Assembly (NCBI GenBank): GCA_032622095.1
Contig: CP136067.1
Location: 50,691,899 to 50,755,898 of the forward strand
DNA length: 64,000 bases
DNA from: Siphonodentalium dalli
Taxonomy: Eukaryota; Mollusca; Scaphopoda; Gadilida; Siphonodentaliidae
Reading direction: 5' to 3'
Part shown: positions 10,335-23,200 of the stretch, one piece after another
Numbering within the stretch: position 1 is the first letter of the stretch
Layout of the letters: each line of letters starts with the position of its first letter
Program-made: the position numbers and the translations under genes
Notes under the pieces: model-generated
What the model saw: only the letters and a program-made list of their open reading frames with translations
Told to the model about the DNA's origin: nothing
The model's database searches: none

Positions 10335-11095
10335 TGCCAGAGTTATGGAGGCACGGACTCAGTATGAGTGTTAATTGCTTCACATTTGCTTAACTCAGTG
10401 AGCGTGAACAAATTCTCATTTATGATCGAAATGGCTATGTGTCGATCGGAATGGCACATTGAGCCACGACCTAATCACCTCGGCTACGGGGACATCCTTA
10501 AAAAGGAAACCCTTTCACCGAGATTTAAGGAAGCGTATCAGTCTGACCATGGGTTCGAACCCACTGCCTTCGAAATTCTTGATATGCCATTCTGGAAACA
10601 TGTCAATGCACTTCCTCCGAAATTGCATATGTGACCATACGATTACAGGTACTGGCGTATATATATATGTAAGAGTTATGGAGGCACGGACTCAGTATTA
10701 GTGTTCATTGCTCCATATTTGCTTAGCTCAGTGAGCTTGAACAAATTCTCATTTCTTATCGAAATGGCCATGTGTCGATCGGAATGGTACATTGAGATGC
10801 CCCTCAAACACAATCAAGCTTGAAAATCATTCCCGATTTTCATCCATGCCGGGGTTCGAACCCGCGCCAACCTCGTCTAGCCCAGAATGTGATGATCTTA
10901 TTCTATATATAACCACCTCGGCTAATGGGACATCCTTAAAAAGGAAGCCCTTTCACCGAGAGTTAGGAAGCGTATCAGTCTGAACATGGGTTCGAACCCA
11001 CTACCTTCGAAATTCTTGATCTGCCATTCTGAAAACATCACAATGAACTTCCTCCAAAATTGCATCTGTGACCACACGATTACTGGTACTGGCGT
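10335..11095 (-). repeat. Two tandem SINE-like units with tRNA-like head (minus strand)
   Basis: Two diverged copies (about 10335-10660 and 10670-11095) share AGAGTTATGGAGGCACGGAC, ATGTGTCGATCGGAATGG and GGGTTCGAACCCACT. In the second copy the minus strand shows an A-box-like TTAGCCGAGGTGGTTA at about 10910-10925 and, some 45 nt later, a B-box GGGTTCGAACCC at about 10852-10863. That is tRNA-promoter spacing. The first copy has A-box-like TAGCCGAGGTGATTAGG. No complete acceptor stem or anticodon arm can be folded convincingly, so these are tRNA-derived repeats and not tRNA genes. Confidence 0.6.
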
Positions 11096-11939
11096 ATCCA
11101 CATCTATAACATGACAACAGCAAGTAATTACCGTAGGCCTACTAGGTTTATTACGATACTTGAAGAATATAGCCTATATCTTTAACTCTGATAAACTGAA
11201 GACTCGCTGTGCATTAACTGCATTTCATTCACGGGTCATAATTCAGACCAATCTCAACCAGAATCGCTCCTATGAGGTTTGGGGGGAGGTTGATCTCAGG
11301 TGCTTGCATCTTTATATTCCTAGGCGAAGTGAACGAACACGGCAGCACTTCGAACATTCCTCTGCGCTTCCGGATACTTACAAAAGTAGAACACGTAACC
11401 GGATCGAAAATAATAGACTTGCAATGTTCCACGAAACCATGCTATATTAACGATGGGAAGCTTCGACTCATACGACATCTCAGTCGGAGTGTTTATGACA
11501 TGCACACGAAATAGACGAATGACAAAGAACAGTGGCTTTAAACGCACGTAGGAACTTTAATGACATTGTATATTGTTCCACTTTAATATTTTCATTTCCG
11601 GCCGTTTCCGCGTTTTGTAGTGGTCGAAATAAGCACATCGAGCAAACTGAATGTTATACACGACCAGGCGACAATGCCGATTGGACCAGGCGACTGATGT
11701 GCCACAATATTTGCCGTAATTCTTGGTGAGGTTTAGATTCATTGTCCTATTATACATGTATCTTATTGAACAAAGTTCATATCCGCGATCATAGTAATAG
11801 TATAGTCATAATAGTGTGATACTGATAGTGTATTAGCGACATAATTTATTATGGGTCGTATCACGATATTTTGTACATATGTATTGTGTGCTTCAATTCT
11901 AGTCTGGAAAACCGACCTTTTGAGCTTTATTTCTGGTCA
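11096..11939. other. Intergenic, no feature recognised
   Basis: Overlapping short frames on both strands around 11160-11757 share no motif, lack consistent splice sites and look like chance. No structured repeat seen. Confidence 0.35.
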
Positions 11940-12600
11940 CCAGTCAAGATGGCGTCCAACATGGCCGCCGTTTTTCAGACGGGTCACTAAGTCAGTTTGG
12001 TGCAAATTTATAGTGAGAAAATGTTGTCATATCATGACAATGATGACATATGTATACACATGCATACATCTTTTTGAAACTAAGATTTAATGCCACTATT
12101 TTAGGACAACATTGGAACTCCCCTCCAAGATGGCCGCCAAAATGGCAGTCGGAAGTTTCACTAATATCTTTAAGATCAGTTTATGCTGTCTGGAACTGGT
12201 TGAGAATTGTGGATCAATGTAGCAATGGAATATTGCATGCATTGGGTCCCAGCCCCTTCCGATCCCTCAAATATTCGATTTTACAGAACATGGAATAAAA
12301 TTTCACAAAAAATCACCATTGGCATTCCAGTCATATTATTTCAACAAGAAATGGACAGAGCTGTGCAATGTAAGTGAGGCATACCATTACTTATACATAT
12401 TCAAAATCAATGGAACCAATATTGTCACTTTGGCTCAAAATGGCTGCCAAAATGGAGGCCAAAATAGGGTAAATGGTAATGCCTATAAGTTATGGCTATT
12501 CTGTCTTATATATATTGAATACCGGTACTAATATTTCTGATGCATGTTGGTTATTTTTTATGTTACTATTTTATCCACTGACATAAACCACTTGTGCATG
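11940..12600 (+). repeat. Diverged arm fragment of the foldback element family
   Basis: Collinear with 30467-31130, the left arm of the foldback element at 30326-35118. Both contain AAGATGGCGTCCA, ATGGCCGCCGTTTTTCAGAC, AAGATGGCCGCCAAAATGGC, GGAACTGGTTGAG, CCCCTTCCGATCCCTC and GTAAGTGAGGCATA in this order. Divergence is visibly higher than between the two full copies, so this is an older solo arm. It lacks the terminal GTCCGGGAG and the minisatellite. Confidence 0.85.
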
Positions 12601-13286
12601 TCAATAAGAATATTGAGTGTCTGTGTTGTTATTATTGGTCGAGATTTTATAAAAATAAATACATTTACAGACATTTTGAACTATTCTATTCACAGACAAG
12701 CGCATTCACTACAGGTCGTAATGAATTAGTTTTCTGATGTGCCATCACATCCTGATTAAAGGCACGTGCGGCCTTAATTGTCGAAAATATTCATATTTGT
12801 TCCAAACACCGTAAACAGAAAAACATTAAAACGCATACAGTTCCGTTCATATATACCATGACCATCGCGTAAACCGCATGTTATCATACAGACCTACTAT
12901 ATTTTACCTAAGCAAGAGCCTGGTTGTGTTACAGAAGACGGCACAATGCTTCTGGCTAATCACACACAAATGGCATAAACGCTCTTTATTCGTTCCATAT
13001 CAGGTATTCACCAACAAAGAACGCTCTTTATGTTTACCATCATAATATAAACAAACACAGAAAAGTAACTTTTTATGCTTTTGTTTACATAACAATGGTC
13101 AAACAAATGACCATAACATACTGTTTATGCGATATTTCTTATTTGTATACGGACAAAGTCTATCTACATGTTTATGTCCTTTCTGTTTGTGGCGGTTTTT
13201 GGCGGGTGGAGATATTTTCACAGGATACCCACCGCCAAGGCCAACCGCGTCTTTAAGAAAATACCAACAAACATTGTTACCTACTA
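12601..13286. other. Intergenic, no feature recognised
   Basis: No gene seen. GCTCTTTAT occurs twice near 12980 and 13023. Frames at 13099-13416 on both strands mostly overlap the MITE and show no motif. Confidence 0.35.
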
Positions 13287-13670
13287 TTGAGTGCCTAATA
13301 AAAGTACAGGGTGGAATAATATTACAGGTTGGAAAATGTCGCGTTTTAAACTGAATAATAGTACAGGGCGGAATAAACGTACAGACTGGAAATATTAGTA
13401 CCATACATCCCAACAAAACGCACCATCTGACTGGTTTACTGATGCCATGTGACAGAAATAGTTTCGATGGATAGCCAGGTCTGTGAATCTACAGTGTGCT
13501 GATCACTGTCAACAATCAGAGTTCACATATCTATGAATAACACAATTTAAGATTGGTGAATTATTTCGTTTGGTTAATTTAATAAACGTACAAGACCAAA
13601 TAACGATTGTACAGGTGGGAATTTTACCTCGATTTTAATAATCGTACAGGTATGTTTATTAGGCACTCAA
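13287..13670. mobile_element. 384-bp MITE
   Basis: Terminal inverted repeats TTGAGTGCCTAATAAA (13287) and TTTATTAGGCACTCAA (ending 13670). Inside each end are degenerate repeats of a GTACAGG-N-TGGAATAA type motif (plus orientation at about 13305-13400, inverse at about 13600-13650), so the subterminal parts are also inverted. No coding capacity. Flanks give no clear target duplication that I can fix. Confidence 0.7.
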
Positions 13671-13886
13671 GAGTAATAAAAACATGAAATTGGGTCTCAA
13701 CTCTCGGACTATAGATGGTCGTATCGGATGAGGAATGCGATAGATGGTCGTATCGGATGAGAGAACGCCATCATTGAGAGGAAGATTTGTCCTGATTGTA
13801 TACTTAGCAGTTTGTTATATATATCATAAATCCAAATTGGATTTGGTTCAATAAATTATATATTAAAAAAAAATATTTACTTACAG

Positions 13887-14226
13887 ATATTTCGTATTTA
13901 GAGGGTATCTACATGTACAATGAAGCGAGGATTGGTTTGGGGAACCGAAGATACAACAACTTCTGCAAAGAAGCAAGTTGTCGTCAATTTGGAAGCTTAT
14001 GAACAGCGGCAAGATACAGTTACACACAGAATGGCCACCACGACAACAAGACCTCCCACGATAGATAAAATTCCTGCTCGGAGGTTTATTGTCAGCAAAG
14101 AAAATAGTTCTGCAAGTAAATATACTGGTCAGAGACCCTTGGTACAACTCACAATCCCCACAGAGCTGACGCAGCCAATATTGAACAAAAAGAAGATACC
14201 ATCATATGCAAGGTCGCTTCTTAAAG
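13887..14226 (+). CDS. Exon 1 of the unrecognised host gene
   Basis: Starts after TACTTACAG; the ATG is at 13920 with an in-frame stop at 13899, so the coding part is 307 nt. It encodes MKRGLVWGTEDTTTS, a Thr/Arg-rich stretch, then IPSYARSLLKG across the splice. The donor is AAAG followed by GTATAT. Confidence 0.65.
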
Positions 14227-17200
14227 GTATATAATGGTTATAACCACAAATCTTGAACATAGTAGAAAGGTTTCGCAAATTCACGGTTGGCATTTACGAA
14301 TTCGTTTTGCTATTGCTAATTGACTGAGTGTTTGTATCTTTAAATTATGTTTTTGGTACACACCAAAGACAAATGATACCCTATATCCCCTGTGCCGGTT
14401 ATGACATCATGGCCACATAGAACGTTCACATTAATTAGTTGATGACGTATGGTACCCTACCCGTAATCGTGACTGTTATCCGTCAGTTTTGCGAAACCTC
14501 TAGAACATTCATGTCCAATAAATAACGTGGAGCAAATTGACCCTTTCTTGTTAAATGGATTCTTTCATTCTGTTACAAGTGTATTGTAACGTGGAAGGGT
14601 AGGGGGTCTTAAATGATATTTAAGACTGGTAATCGATATTGGTCGAGCGGATTTATTACGTTCCCAACCCGTTACAAATTAACAGAGCTCCTTGATCTGA
14701 ATGATCATTCTTGGGTACCGGTACTAGATCTGGACTTGTCTTGAATTCCCGTGAGGGCGTGACCAATCAACGTGACTAGATATGTAAAAGATCCAATTTA
14801 TTGGATAGTAATAACATGACAGGTAGTATAACATTCATAGACCCTTGGTATACAGAGATATCTGGCACATGGGTGAGGTTGATAATTGATGGGTGATAGT
14901 TTAATGTCCAACTTGTAATATTCAGTAATTAGTTAGTGTAGTTATTGCATCTGCGGGAGGTATGCCTCTGGATAGACTGAGCGTTCACTTGGTTTGTTTA
15001 TCCAATTAATCACCGTAATTCATCACCTTTCTTAGTTTCTAGTATTAGTAACCTTAGATTGTAATCCCGTATCACCAACGACGTCTGTTCAAATCTAGTT
15101 CAAATATTACTTCCGGTTGACTGATCCCCAAATGTGGGTAGTAGTGGCTTAAATACTACTACCCACAACTACCTACAAAATACCCACAAGTGAACGTGCA
15201 GTGCTACCCACAAATCATACCTACAACTGCTAACTACAAGGTATTTTGACGAGCGCTGTTGACAGCGATGGGCGGGGCTACGAAGGAATCCGCCAATCGC
15301 GCAACAGTGCTCGCTGACATGTAAACAAATGAGGTGAATGAAGTGATGAAAACAATGAATAAATATCGCGATACCGTGCTATTAATTACATGAAATGAGT
15401 TATGTATACATAGCACGGATGGGTTATGAGATGATACAAACATAGAAGTGATTTAATTTATGATATTTACGGACTAATGTATGTTTTGACGCGAATGAAG
15501 TGGACGAACTTTTACAAATGTACGGAAAGCCGCGAATGTACCGATGAATGATATAAAGAAAAGTATGGAACGAATCAATGTTAAAACATGAGAAATACAA
15601 TAATACGTAATACATAATAACCAAAGAGAGTGCCTGTAGCTATGCTACATCACCCCCCTCCTAAAGAAAACATCGGATCACCGGATCCGTTAACCTTAAT
15701 CCAACAACTACCATAGTAAATTTAACCTTATGAAACTATATAACAAACATTTGCAAGGTGAGTTATCAACAATATAATCTTCTACTATTCTTCTGCTCTC
15801 CTCCGATTGGGCAAGCATAAGTCCAAGGGACCATCGTCCATGTCCTTGATGACCTCTTCAGATTCCTCGGTGGACGTACTGGCGTCTACTGTCTGTATCC
15901 TCTTCTCTTCTGTATGAGTACTGGCCTCCATACTCTGAACCTGGTTCTTTGTCTGCGTCACCTGATCCATCTTCGTAACCATCTCTGTCTCCGTACCCTT
16001 ATCAAGAACCCTCGTGGTTCTATCCTCCGTCTGGATTCCTCGATGTTGTCCTTCCTTGAGCTGAGGTGCACGCCTCCAGTGATCGATAAGCTCATATATT
16101 TTTCCATTAGGCAGCGTCACCCTCTCAATCCGGGTGAGACCTTCGTATCCATCTGGGACGAACCTTCGTCGATAATATTGCAGGTGCTCCCTCGCCTCTC
16201 TCAAACCTGCTCTGAATATTTCACCTTGGTGACTCTCAATGTATTCCGAAGGTGCACCCATCAGAAAAAACCGTGGATCAGCAGATAGCTGTCGCAAGTG
16301 GGTGATAGGATGTGGGAATTTAAGCATGCCAGCGATGTCCAGCGATCTCAGCCGATCGACTTTATAACCTGGCACATACTCTTCCACCGTGTTCATTGAC
16401 GATTCCTTCGTTACCATAGCATCTGTCTGCATTTCTGAATCCTTCACCTCTACCCCGTCCGTCTGCATCTCTGTGTCTACTAGGGACTCCTTCACCTCTG
16501 ACTCATCGGCCTGAACTTCCGAACCACAAACCATTAACTCAGGCATCACTTCCGCCACTATTTCTGCTAGAATATCACGATCTCCATAACGAACAATGGG
16601 TGAGGCCTCCTCGAATATGTCATCGGGGGGTAACTCGAGCACAGGTTCTACTGACAGCCAGTCAGCCGCCGGCAGATCGAATATATCACACGTGACTTTT
16701 GCTTTTGGAACATTATCACAACCTCTAATGACCTTGACCACTTTTGATTTCACTGTGGGAACTGACTCTCCTGATGAATGTCTCCTTTTTATATGGAGAT
16801 CTAGATGCTCCCGTCGTCCAGCCTCATACTTGCATGAATCACAATTGTATTTCTTCTCCTCATGTACCTCCCGTTCATGTCGATTTCGCCGTGTCTTGGT
16901 GTCAAAGACTTTGAAGCAATCATGGCAGTAAAATCTGTCGTCTTTGAAGTTTCGATCCGCCATCTGAAGTGACAGAAATAGAGGACACTAAGTAATGGAC
17001 ATAGTCTACCATTCTCGGAGGTTTACATATTTTTATCTTTAATCTCGATCCTTACTTCTCGTGGTCACGCCCGCAGGTACGAACCATCTGTTGACTTTGC
17101 CAGAGTAGGGCTTGAGACGGTCTATGTGAACCACTTTAGATAATTTCTTTGGACCTCTCTTTATACGAACTAAAACAGTTGACAATCTGTCTGTCACGAT

Positions 17201-20200
17201 ATAAGGGCCCTCAAATTTTGGAACTAGCTTCCTGGACAAGCCTTTACCCACACTTGTGACTCGCAGCAGCACTGCATCCCCCACATTCATTTCCTCTGTC
17301 TTTCGCACTTTAACATCGTAATTTCTCTTCTGCCTATTACTTGCGGATTTCGTTCTCGCCCTCGCTACCTCATGTACTTTCAGAAACTTTTCCAACAGGT
17401 CCCCAACATATCTCGCTATTTTCTCAGACTCTCCGCTTACTCGTTCACGCTCAAGGTAAGAGTACATGCAATCAATAGGAAGGTTCATTTCGCGACCAAG
17501 CATCATTAGACTCGGTGAGAAACCTGTGCTGTCGTGAACAGTTGATCGGTATGCCCACATGATCATAGGCAGCCAATCATCCCAGTTTTTCTGTGACCTT
17601 TCGATGTGTTTACGCAGCATCTCCTTTATCGATCTCATCATTCTCTCTGCTAAACCGTCACTCTGTGGATGAAAGGCAGTCGTCCTGGTCTTATCTATAC
17701 TAAAAGTTTCACACAGAGACTGAAACAGTTTACTCTCGAACTGTCGACCTTGGTCCGTATGAATCTGAAGTGGGACTCCCCATCGTGTTATATACTCTCT
17801 TGCCAAGACACCTACAACTGTTTCAGCTTCTTGGTTTGGCATAGGGAAAGCTTCCACCCAACGGGTGAAGTAGTCGACCACAACCAAGATATATCGGTTC
17901 CCATCATGTGACTTTGGCAATGGCCCAGTTATATCTATTCCTACTCTTTCCAGTGGAGCTCCCACCAAGTATTGTTGCATGAGCCCTGTCTTCTTAGGTG
18001 AAGGTCTCTGTTTCTGACATTCTGGACATTGTTGCACGAAGATGTAGGCTGATGTATAGTACCCGGTCCAATAGAACCGAGCTCTCACTTGGTCTATTAG
18101 CCTATTCACTCCCATATGACCGCCGCCAGGGCTGCTATGAAGCATCTTGAGGGCTTCCTTTTGCCAGCACCCAGGTAGCACCAACTGCCAAACCTCCAAA
18201 TCCGTATCTGGGTTTATCCACTTCCTGTAAAGGATTTCCTCTTTCATATGTAATCTGTCCCACTGAGCCCAATACGTTTTCACTTTACTGGAGTACTCAG
18301 ATAGGTGCTTCCATCGAGGCTTTTCCTGGGATTCCTCTAAAAATTTGATGATGATGCTGATATCCTTGTCCTTTCGTTGGGCTTCTCGGATTTCTGTTTT
18401 ACTTCTCGGGATAATCCATTGTAAGCTCACTGGTTCATCATTCGTCTCAGTTGTACTCGGTTTCATCGTCTTAACTTCAGCCACAGTCATTGCTGGTACA
18501 TCTGACAGATCACATGGAGCTTCTTTCTCTAAATCTACCTTAGCCTGTTGTCTATCGCAGTGGTCACATTCTTCACACGGTCTCCTCGATAGCCCATCCG
18601 CATTATTATGAAGCCTTCCTGGTCTATGCTCGATCTTAAAGTCATACATTTCCAATAAGTTTATCCATCGAGCAAGTTGGCCTTCTTGGTTCTTAAATCG
18701 ATGGAGCCAGGTCAGTGCTCCGTGATCACTTCTCACAAGGAACTTGGTGTTGAACAGGTATGTATGGAAGTGTTTAACTGATTCAACTACTGCCAGCAAT
18801 TCCTTCCGTGTGATGCAGTAATTGCGTTCTGGTTTTGATAGCGTTCTACTAAAGTAGGCTATGGCATGCTCCCCATCATCAAATTTCTGCGTCAACACGG
18901 CCCCCAAACTAGTATGACTCGCATCCGTGTCCAGGATAAAGGACTTCTGAAAATCCGGATATTTCAGGACAGGATCTTTCATTAATGCTTCTTTCAATTT
19001 CATGAATGCATCTTGGCATTCGTCGGACCACACAAATGGGTTTTTCTTCTCCGTCAACTTGTGAAGTGGCTTGGCGATTTTGGCGAAGTTCTTTATGAAC
19101 TTCCTATAATAGGAACACGTCCCTAAGAAACTCCGTACATCCTTCACATTTCTAAGTTGACCCCATGACTGTATGGCTTGGACCTTTGCTGGGTCCGGCT
19201 CTACTCCTTTCTCCGACACTATGTGCCCAAGAAAATGGCATTTGTCTTGGAAAAGGTGGCATTTCTTGGGCGACACTTTAAGACCTGCATCACTAATCCT
19301 TTCCAACACCTCATCCAACCTTGAACAATGCTCTTCAAAATTCTTTGAAAATACCAATACGTCATCTATATAGAGGACACAGGTGTGCCACTGCAATCCA
19401 GCCAACACCATCTCCATCATTCGCTCAAATGTCGCACCTGCATTGCAGAGGCCGAATGGCATAGACCGGAATTGATACTGCGAATTTGCTGTAATGTTAG
19501 ATGTAACAAATGCCGTCTTAGGTCGGTCTTTCTCGGCCAGAGGAATCTGCCAATATCCAGCAACCAGATCAATCCCAGAGTAGTACTTAGACCCCCGCAA
19601 TGCCTCTATACTTTCATCAATTCTGGGTAGAGGGTATGAATCCTTTACCGTCACATCATTGACCTTCCGGAAGTCTATACAAAATCGAATGCTGGTTGGT
19701 TTGCCATCTTCAGGCTTCCCTTTTCGAACTAGGACTACAGGGCTAGCCCAGCTTGACTTCGCTTCCTCTATCACCCCAGCTGCCAGCATTCGTTCTATTT
19801 CTTGCTCCCCCTGGCCTCGCAATGCATATGGTACCCGGCGAGGTAGTTGCCTGATTGGTCTCGCATCTCCTGTCTCGATGGTATGTTCTACTAAATGGGT
19901 ACGACCAAGGTCTTCTTTACTCTTTGAAAATATTTTTCTGTGTTTTATCAACAACTCTACAACCATTTTCTTCTGCACTCCATTTAACTCCCCACATTGT
20001 TCCATTAGAATTTCCATATGTTCCGGCAAGCTTGGTGGTTCATGACCAGATATGTCAGTCTCTGTTATTCTGACCTCTTCAGTACTTGAAAATTCTTTGT
20101 GTTGTACTTGGGATATACAATGAGTCCTGATGAGTTCGCCTTCAGCTACATGTGTCTGTGCATATAGCTTTCTGGTCAGTGAACCCAGGTTCATTATCCG

Positions 20201-23200
20201 TATTGGAACCACACTATGGTTCGTGTCAAAGATACTGTGTGCTATCAAGAGTCCTTTGTCTGATAATCCCTGACTAGCTGTTGTTATCATGGCATGTCTC
20301 CCAACCTGATCCGCCTTCTCAATAACGGCCGCTACAACCATCTCCGATGCTGGAGGAATGATGATATCTTCCTGTAAAGTTAGCTTGAACAGAGTTTCTA
20401 TTTGGCTCTCCAATGAACATTTAAATGGCACTCCTTTCAGTTTGAGTACAGATGCTTTGAAGTCAAGCTCACAATCGTTTTGACTCAGAAAATCATATCC
20501 CAATATAGCAGGAGTATCAAGGTTGGCCACAATCATACGGCTATAACAATCAATCTGCCCAACTTGAATAGGAAAAGTGGCCAAACCACATGGCGTCACT
20601 TTCTCCCCATCAGCCATCTTGAGTAGGCAGTTGTTTTTAAGCAGCGTTGGCCTCAGGCTCCTGTCTAATTGGTCATATATCTTGGAGTGGAGTACAGACA
20701 CAGAGGCACCTGTATCAATAAGGCAATTTGTTTCAAAGCCACAAATGTTAACTTTCAGGAACATCCCATCATGTTGTGGTTCTCTTATTTCAAATATCTG
20801 TTGGGGTCTTGTTAAAATATCATCAAAAGTATCATTGGTTGCTGTTTCCTGACCCGCGGAAACAGCACAAATTAGTTTTCCGAAGTCTTATTCTCAGTTT
20901 CATTGGAATCCTGTCTTCTCATGTTATTTGCCCTCTTCATTTTTAAATCTCGCTGTTTCTTGAAGCACTTGTCTTCCGTATGGTTAGTACGTTTGCAATA
21001 ATTGCAGTGTTTTCTTGGGTATCTATCTCTTCTCATAACGCCCTCTACCGCATCAGTCACGATATTTCTCAAATGTTCAGTCTCTTGTGGACTACTTGAA
21101 CCTTCACTGTTTGATTCTATATCGTATTCATCAATTTGTCTTACTCTGTGTCGGCTGGCTGAGTGTCTCTTGTTCATACTCATTTGAAAAGCCTCATACT
21201 TGAGTGCTAGCGACAATGCTAGGTCAATGCTTTCTACTCCCGCACCTTGACAAATTGCCCACTCCATTTCGGAGTCTTGGAGCGCATCTCGAAAAGCCTT
21301 ATATGCCAGACTATCACGTATTTCCATACTGGCAGTTGGGTATGCCATCCTCACAAGGCGTTTAATTTCCTGTGCTAGCTCTGGTAGACCCTCTCGTTCT
21401 CTTCTACGCCTGGCTCCCAGCTGAGCACGATACATTTCGCATTGATTTTTAGGCTCAAAGCGCGAAGTAAGCACAGCTAAAAGTTCTTCATAATCACCTA
21501 ACTGGTATGGACTCAAGTCGGCCAACACCCCTCTTGCTGAGCCCTTCAGATGAATTCCCAGCTGTATTAGTTTCTCATTCTGTGTCCAATTATTTCCCAT
21601 TGCCACGAGGTTGAAATGGGCCATATAGTCTGTCCAGCTGCTTCTCCCATCATATACGTCGGGTCTATGCATATGGCTCTCTCTATTCAATTTCTGTTCA
21701 TAAGTATTACGTGGATAGACAGTGTTTCTATCATTACTCTGATTCATCCTATCCGAAGGTATTTCGGCCAAGTCCCCATATGGCACATCTCTTTGGGACC
21801 TCGCTGTACGGTCCTGTTCACACATAGGATATCCTTCCCTGACCTGTGCTATGGGTTCTCCATAATGTGGCCTTGCTCCACAGCCATAATTTGACTGCAT
21901 CAAATTATCTGACTGCTGTCTATGGGGTGTCATGTCTGGAGAATAACTATCTCTTTCAACGTGTCGACCCGTATATATACTATAATCATCATTGTGGACA
22001 GGATACCTTCTGTATTCGCTTCCTGAATTGTCTTTAAAGCATTCAAAATGATTGCTTTTCTCTCTACTATTTTCCACTCTATTCGGCCCGCCATGTGTGC
22101 TACAATGCATTCTATTGTCCTCTGGTGCCATCGTGGAACACCTCCTATAATCATTCTCTGCAATATCTCTCTGTAACATAGTATTTTCTCTCCTCTGAAA
22201 TTTGTCGGCGCTATTAGCCAGTCCACCGCTACTAGCATTCCTCAATTCGCTGCTATCAGCCGTCCAATTTCCGCACTTCCTGTTTATATGTGAAAGTTCA
22301 TGGCGGTCATTTTGAACATCCTCCCGGAATTCGGGATCATAATATTGCGAATTATTCGCCAGCGAGCGTCTGTCATGACTTGTCTTTTTGTGAAGAGGAT
22401 CTTCGAGTTCCACTGCAGCCGGGACGTGTCTTCTATACCCTGGACTTGACACAACACCCCCGAGGTGAGTGTAGGTTACCGACGTCGAATTTTTTTGTTT
22501 CTCCCCAATGGCAATATTTTGTATTGACATTTGAATGACAATATCCATTGGTGTTTTCTGTGCATGATAAATCATTAGTGGCATTGAATTTTGGGGAATG
22601 CGATCTGTTATCTCTATGCGTTATGTCCGTAACTCCGTTCTTTTCTTGGCCGAATCTGATGTTTTGGTCATTTATGTGACCGCCCTCAAATGACCGATCA
22701 TGCCTCTGATTTTGAACCTGATTCCGGTTTGCTTGGACTCGATTAAGATCGTGCCCGGTGTTCATTACAATGAAATCAGTCATTCTAGCATCACCACCAG
22801 ATACATCTTGTTGTCCCCTGTGGTCTCTCATTCTGCGTTCATGAGAGACATGACTTTCGAAATTATCGACACCTCGCCTTCCTTGACAACTTTCGTTTCT
22901 CATTCTATCTGAGCCATTGTACATGTTAACAAAGCTCTGCCCTTGTACAGCATCGCCCTTGCATACATTGTGACTGTGGATTACATTCATCTCTCTCTCA
23001 TTCTCAAATCTCCGGCCTCTCATTTCTCTACTATCAAATCTATCAGCCGCTAGCTCTCGTCTTTCTCTATCACCATGTTCCCTACTTTCTCTCTCTCGAT
23101 TTCTGCTATGCAAACCTCTGTGAACTTCCATCTGCATTTCTGCCTCATTCTGTCTTGCGTAAGTAGTGTTCTCGTCATGCTCATCGCTACTTGCATCAAC

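Noticed and set aside
10845-10930. tRNA gene on the minus strand
   Set aside because: A- and B-box are present but no closing acceptor stem or anticodon arm; it is part of a repeated SINE-like unit.
15234-15624. Two small minus frames in the LTR (and identical ones at 24265-24655)
   Set aside because: They are identical only because the LTRs are copies; no motif and poor codon composition.
15785-16963. Zinc-finger ORF considered as an envelope gene
   Set aside because: No signal peptide, membrane span or glycoprotein-like Cys pattern; two C2H2 fingers at the N-terminus instead.
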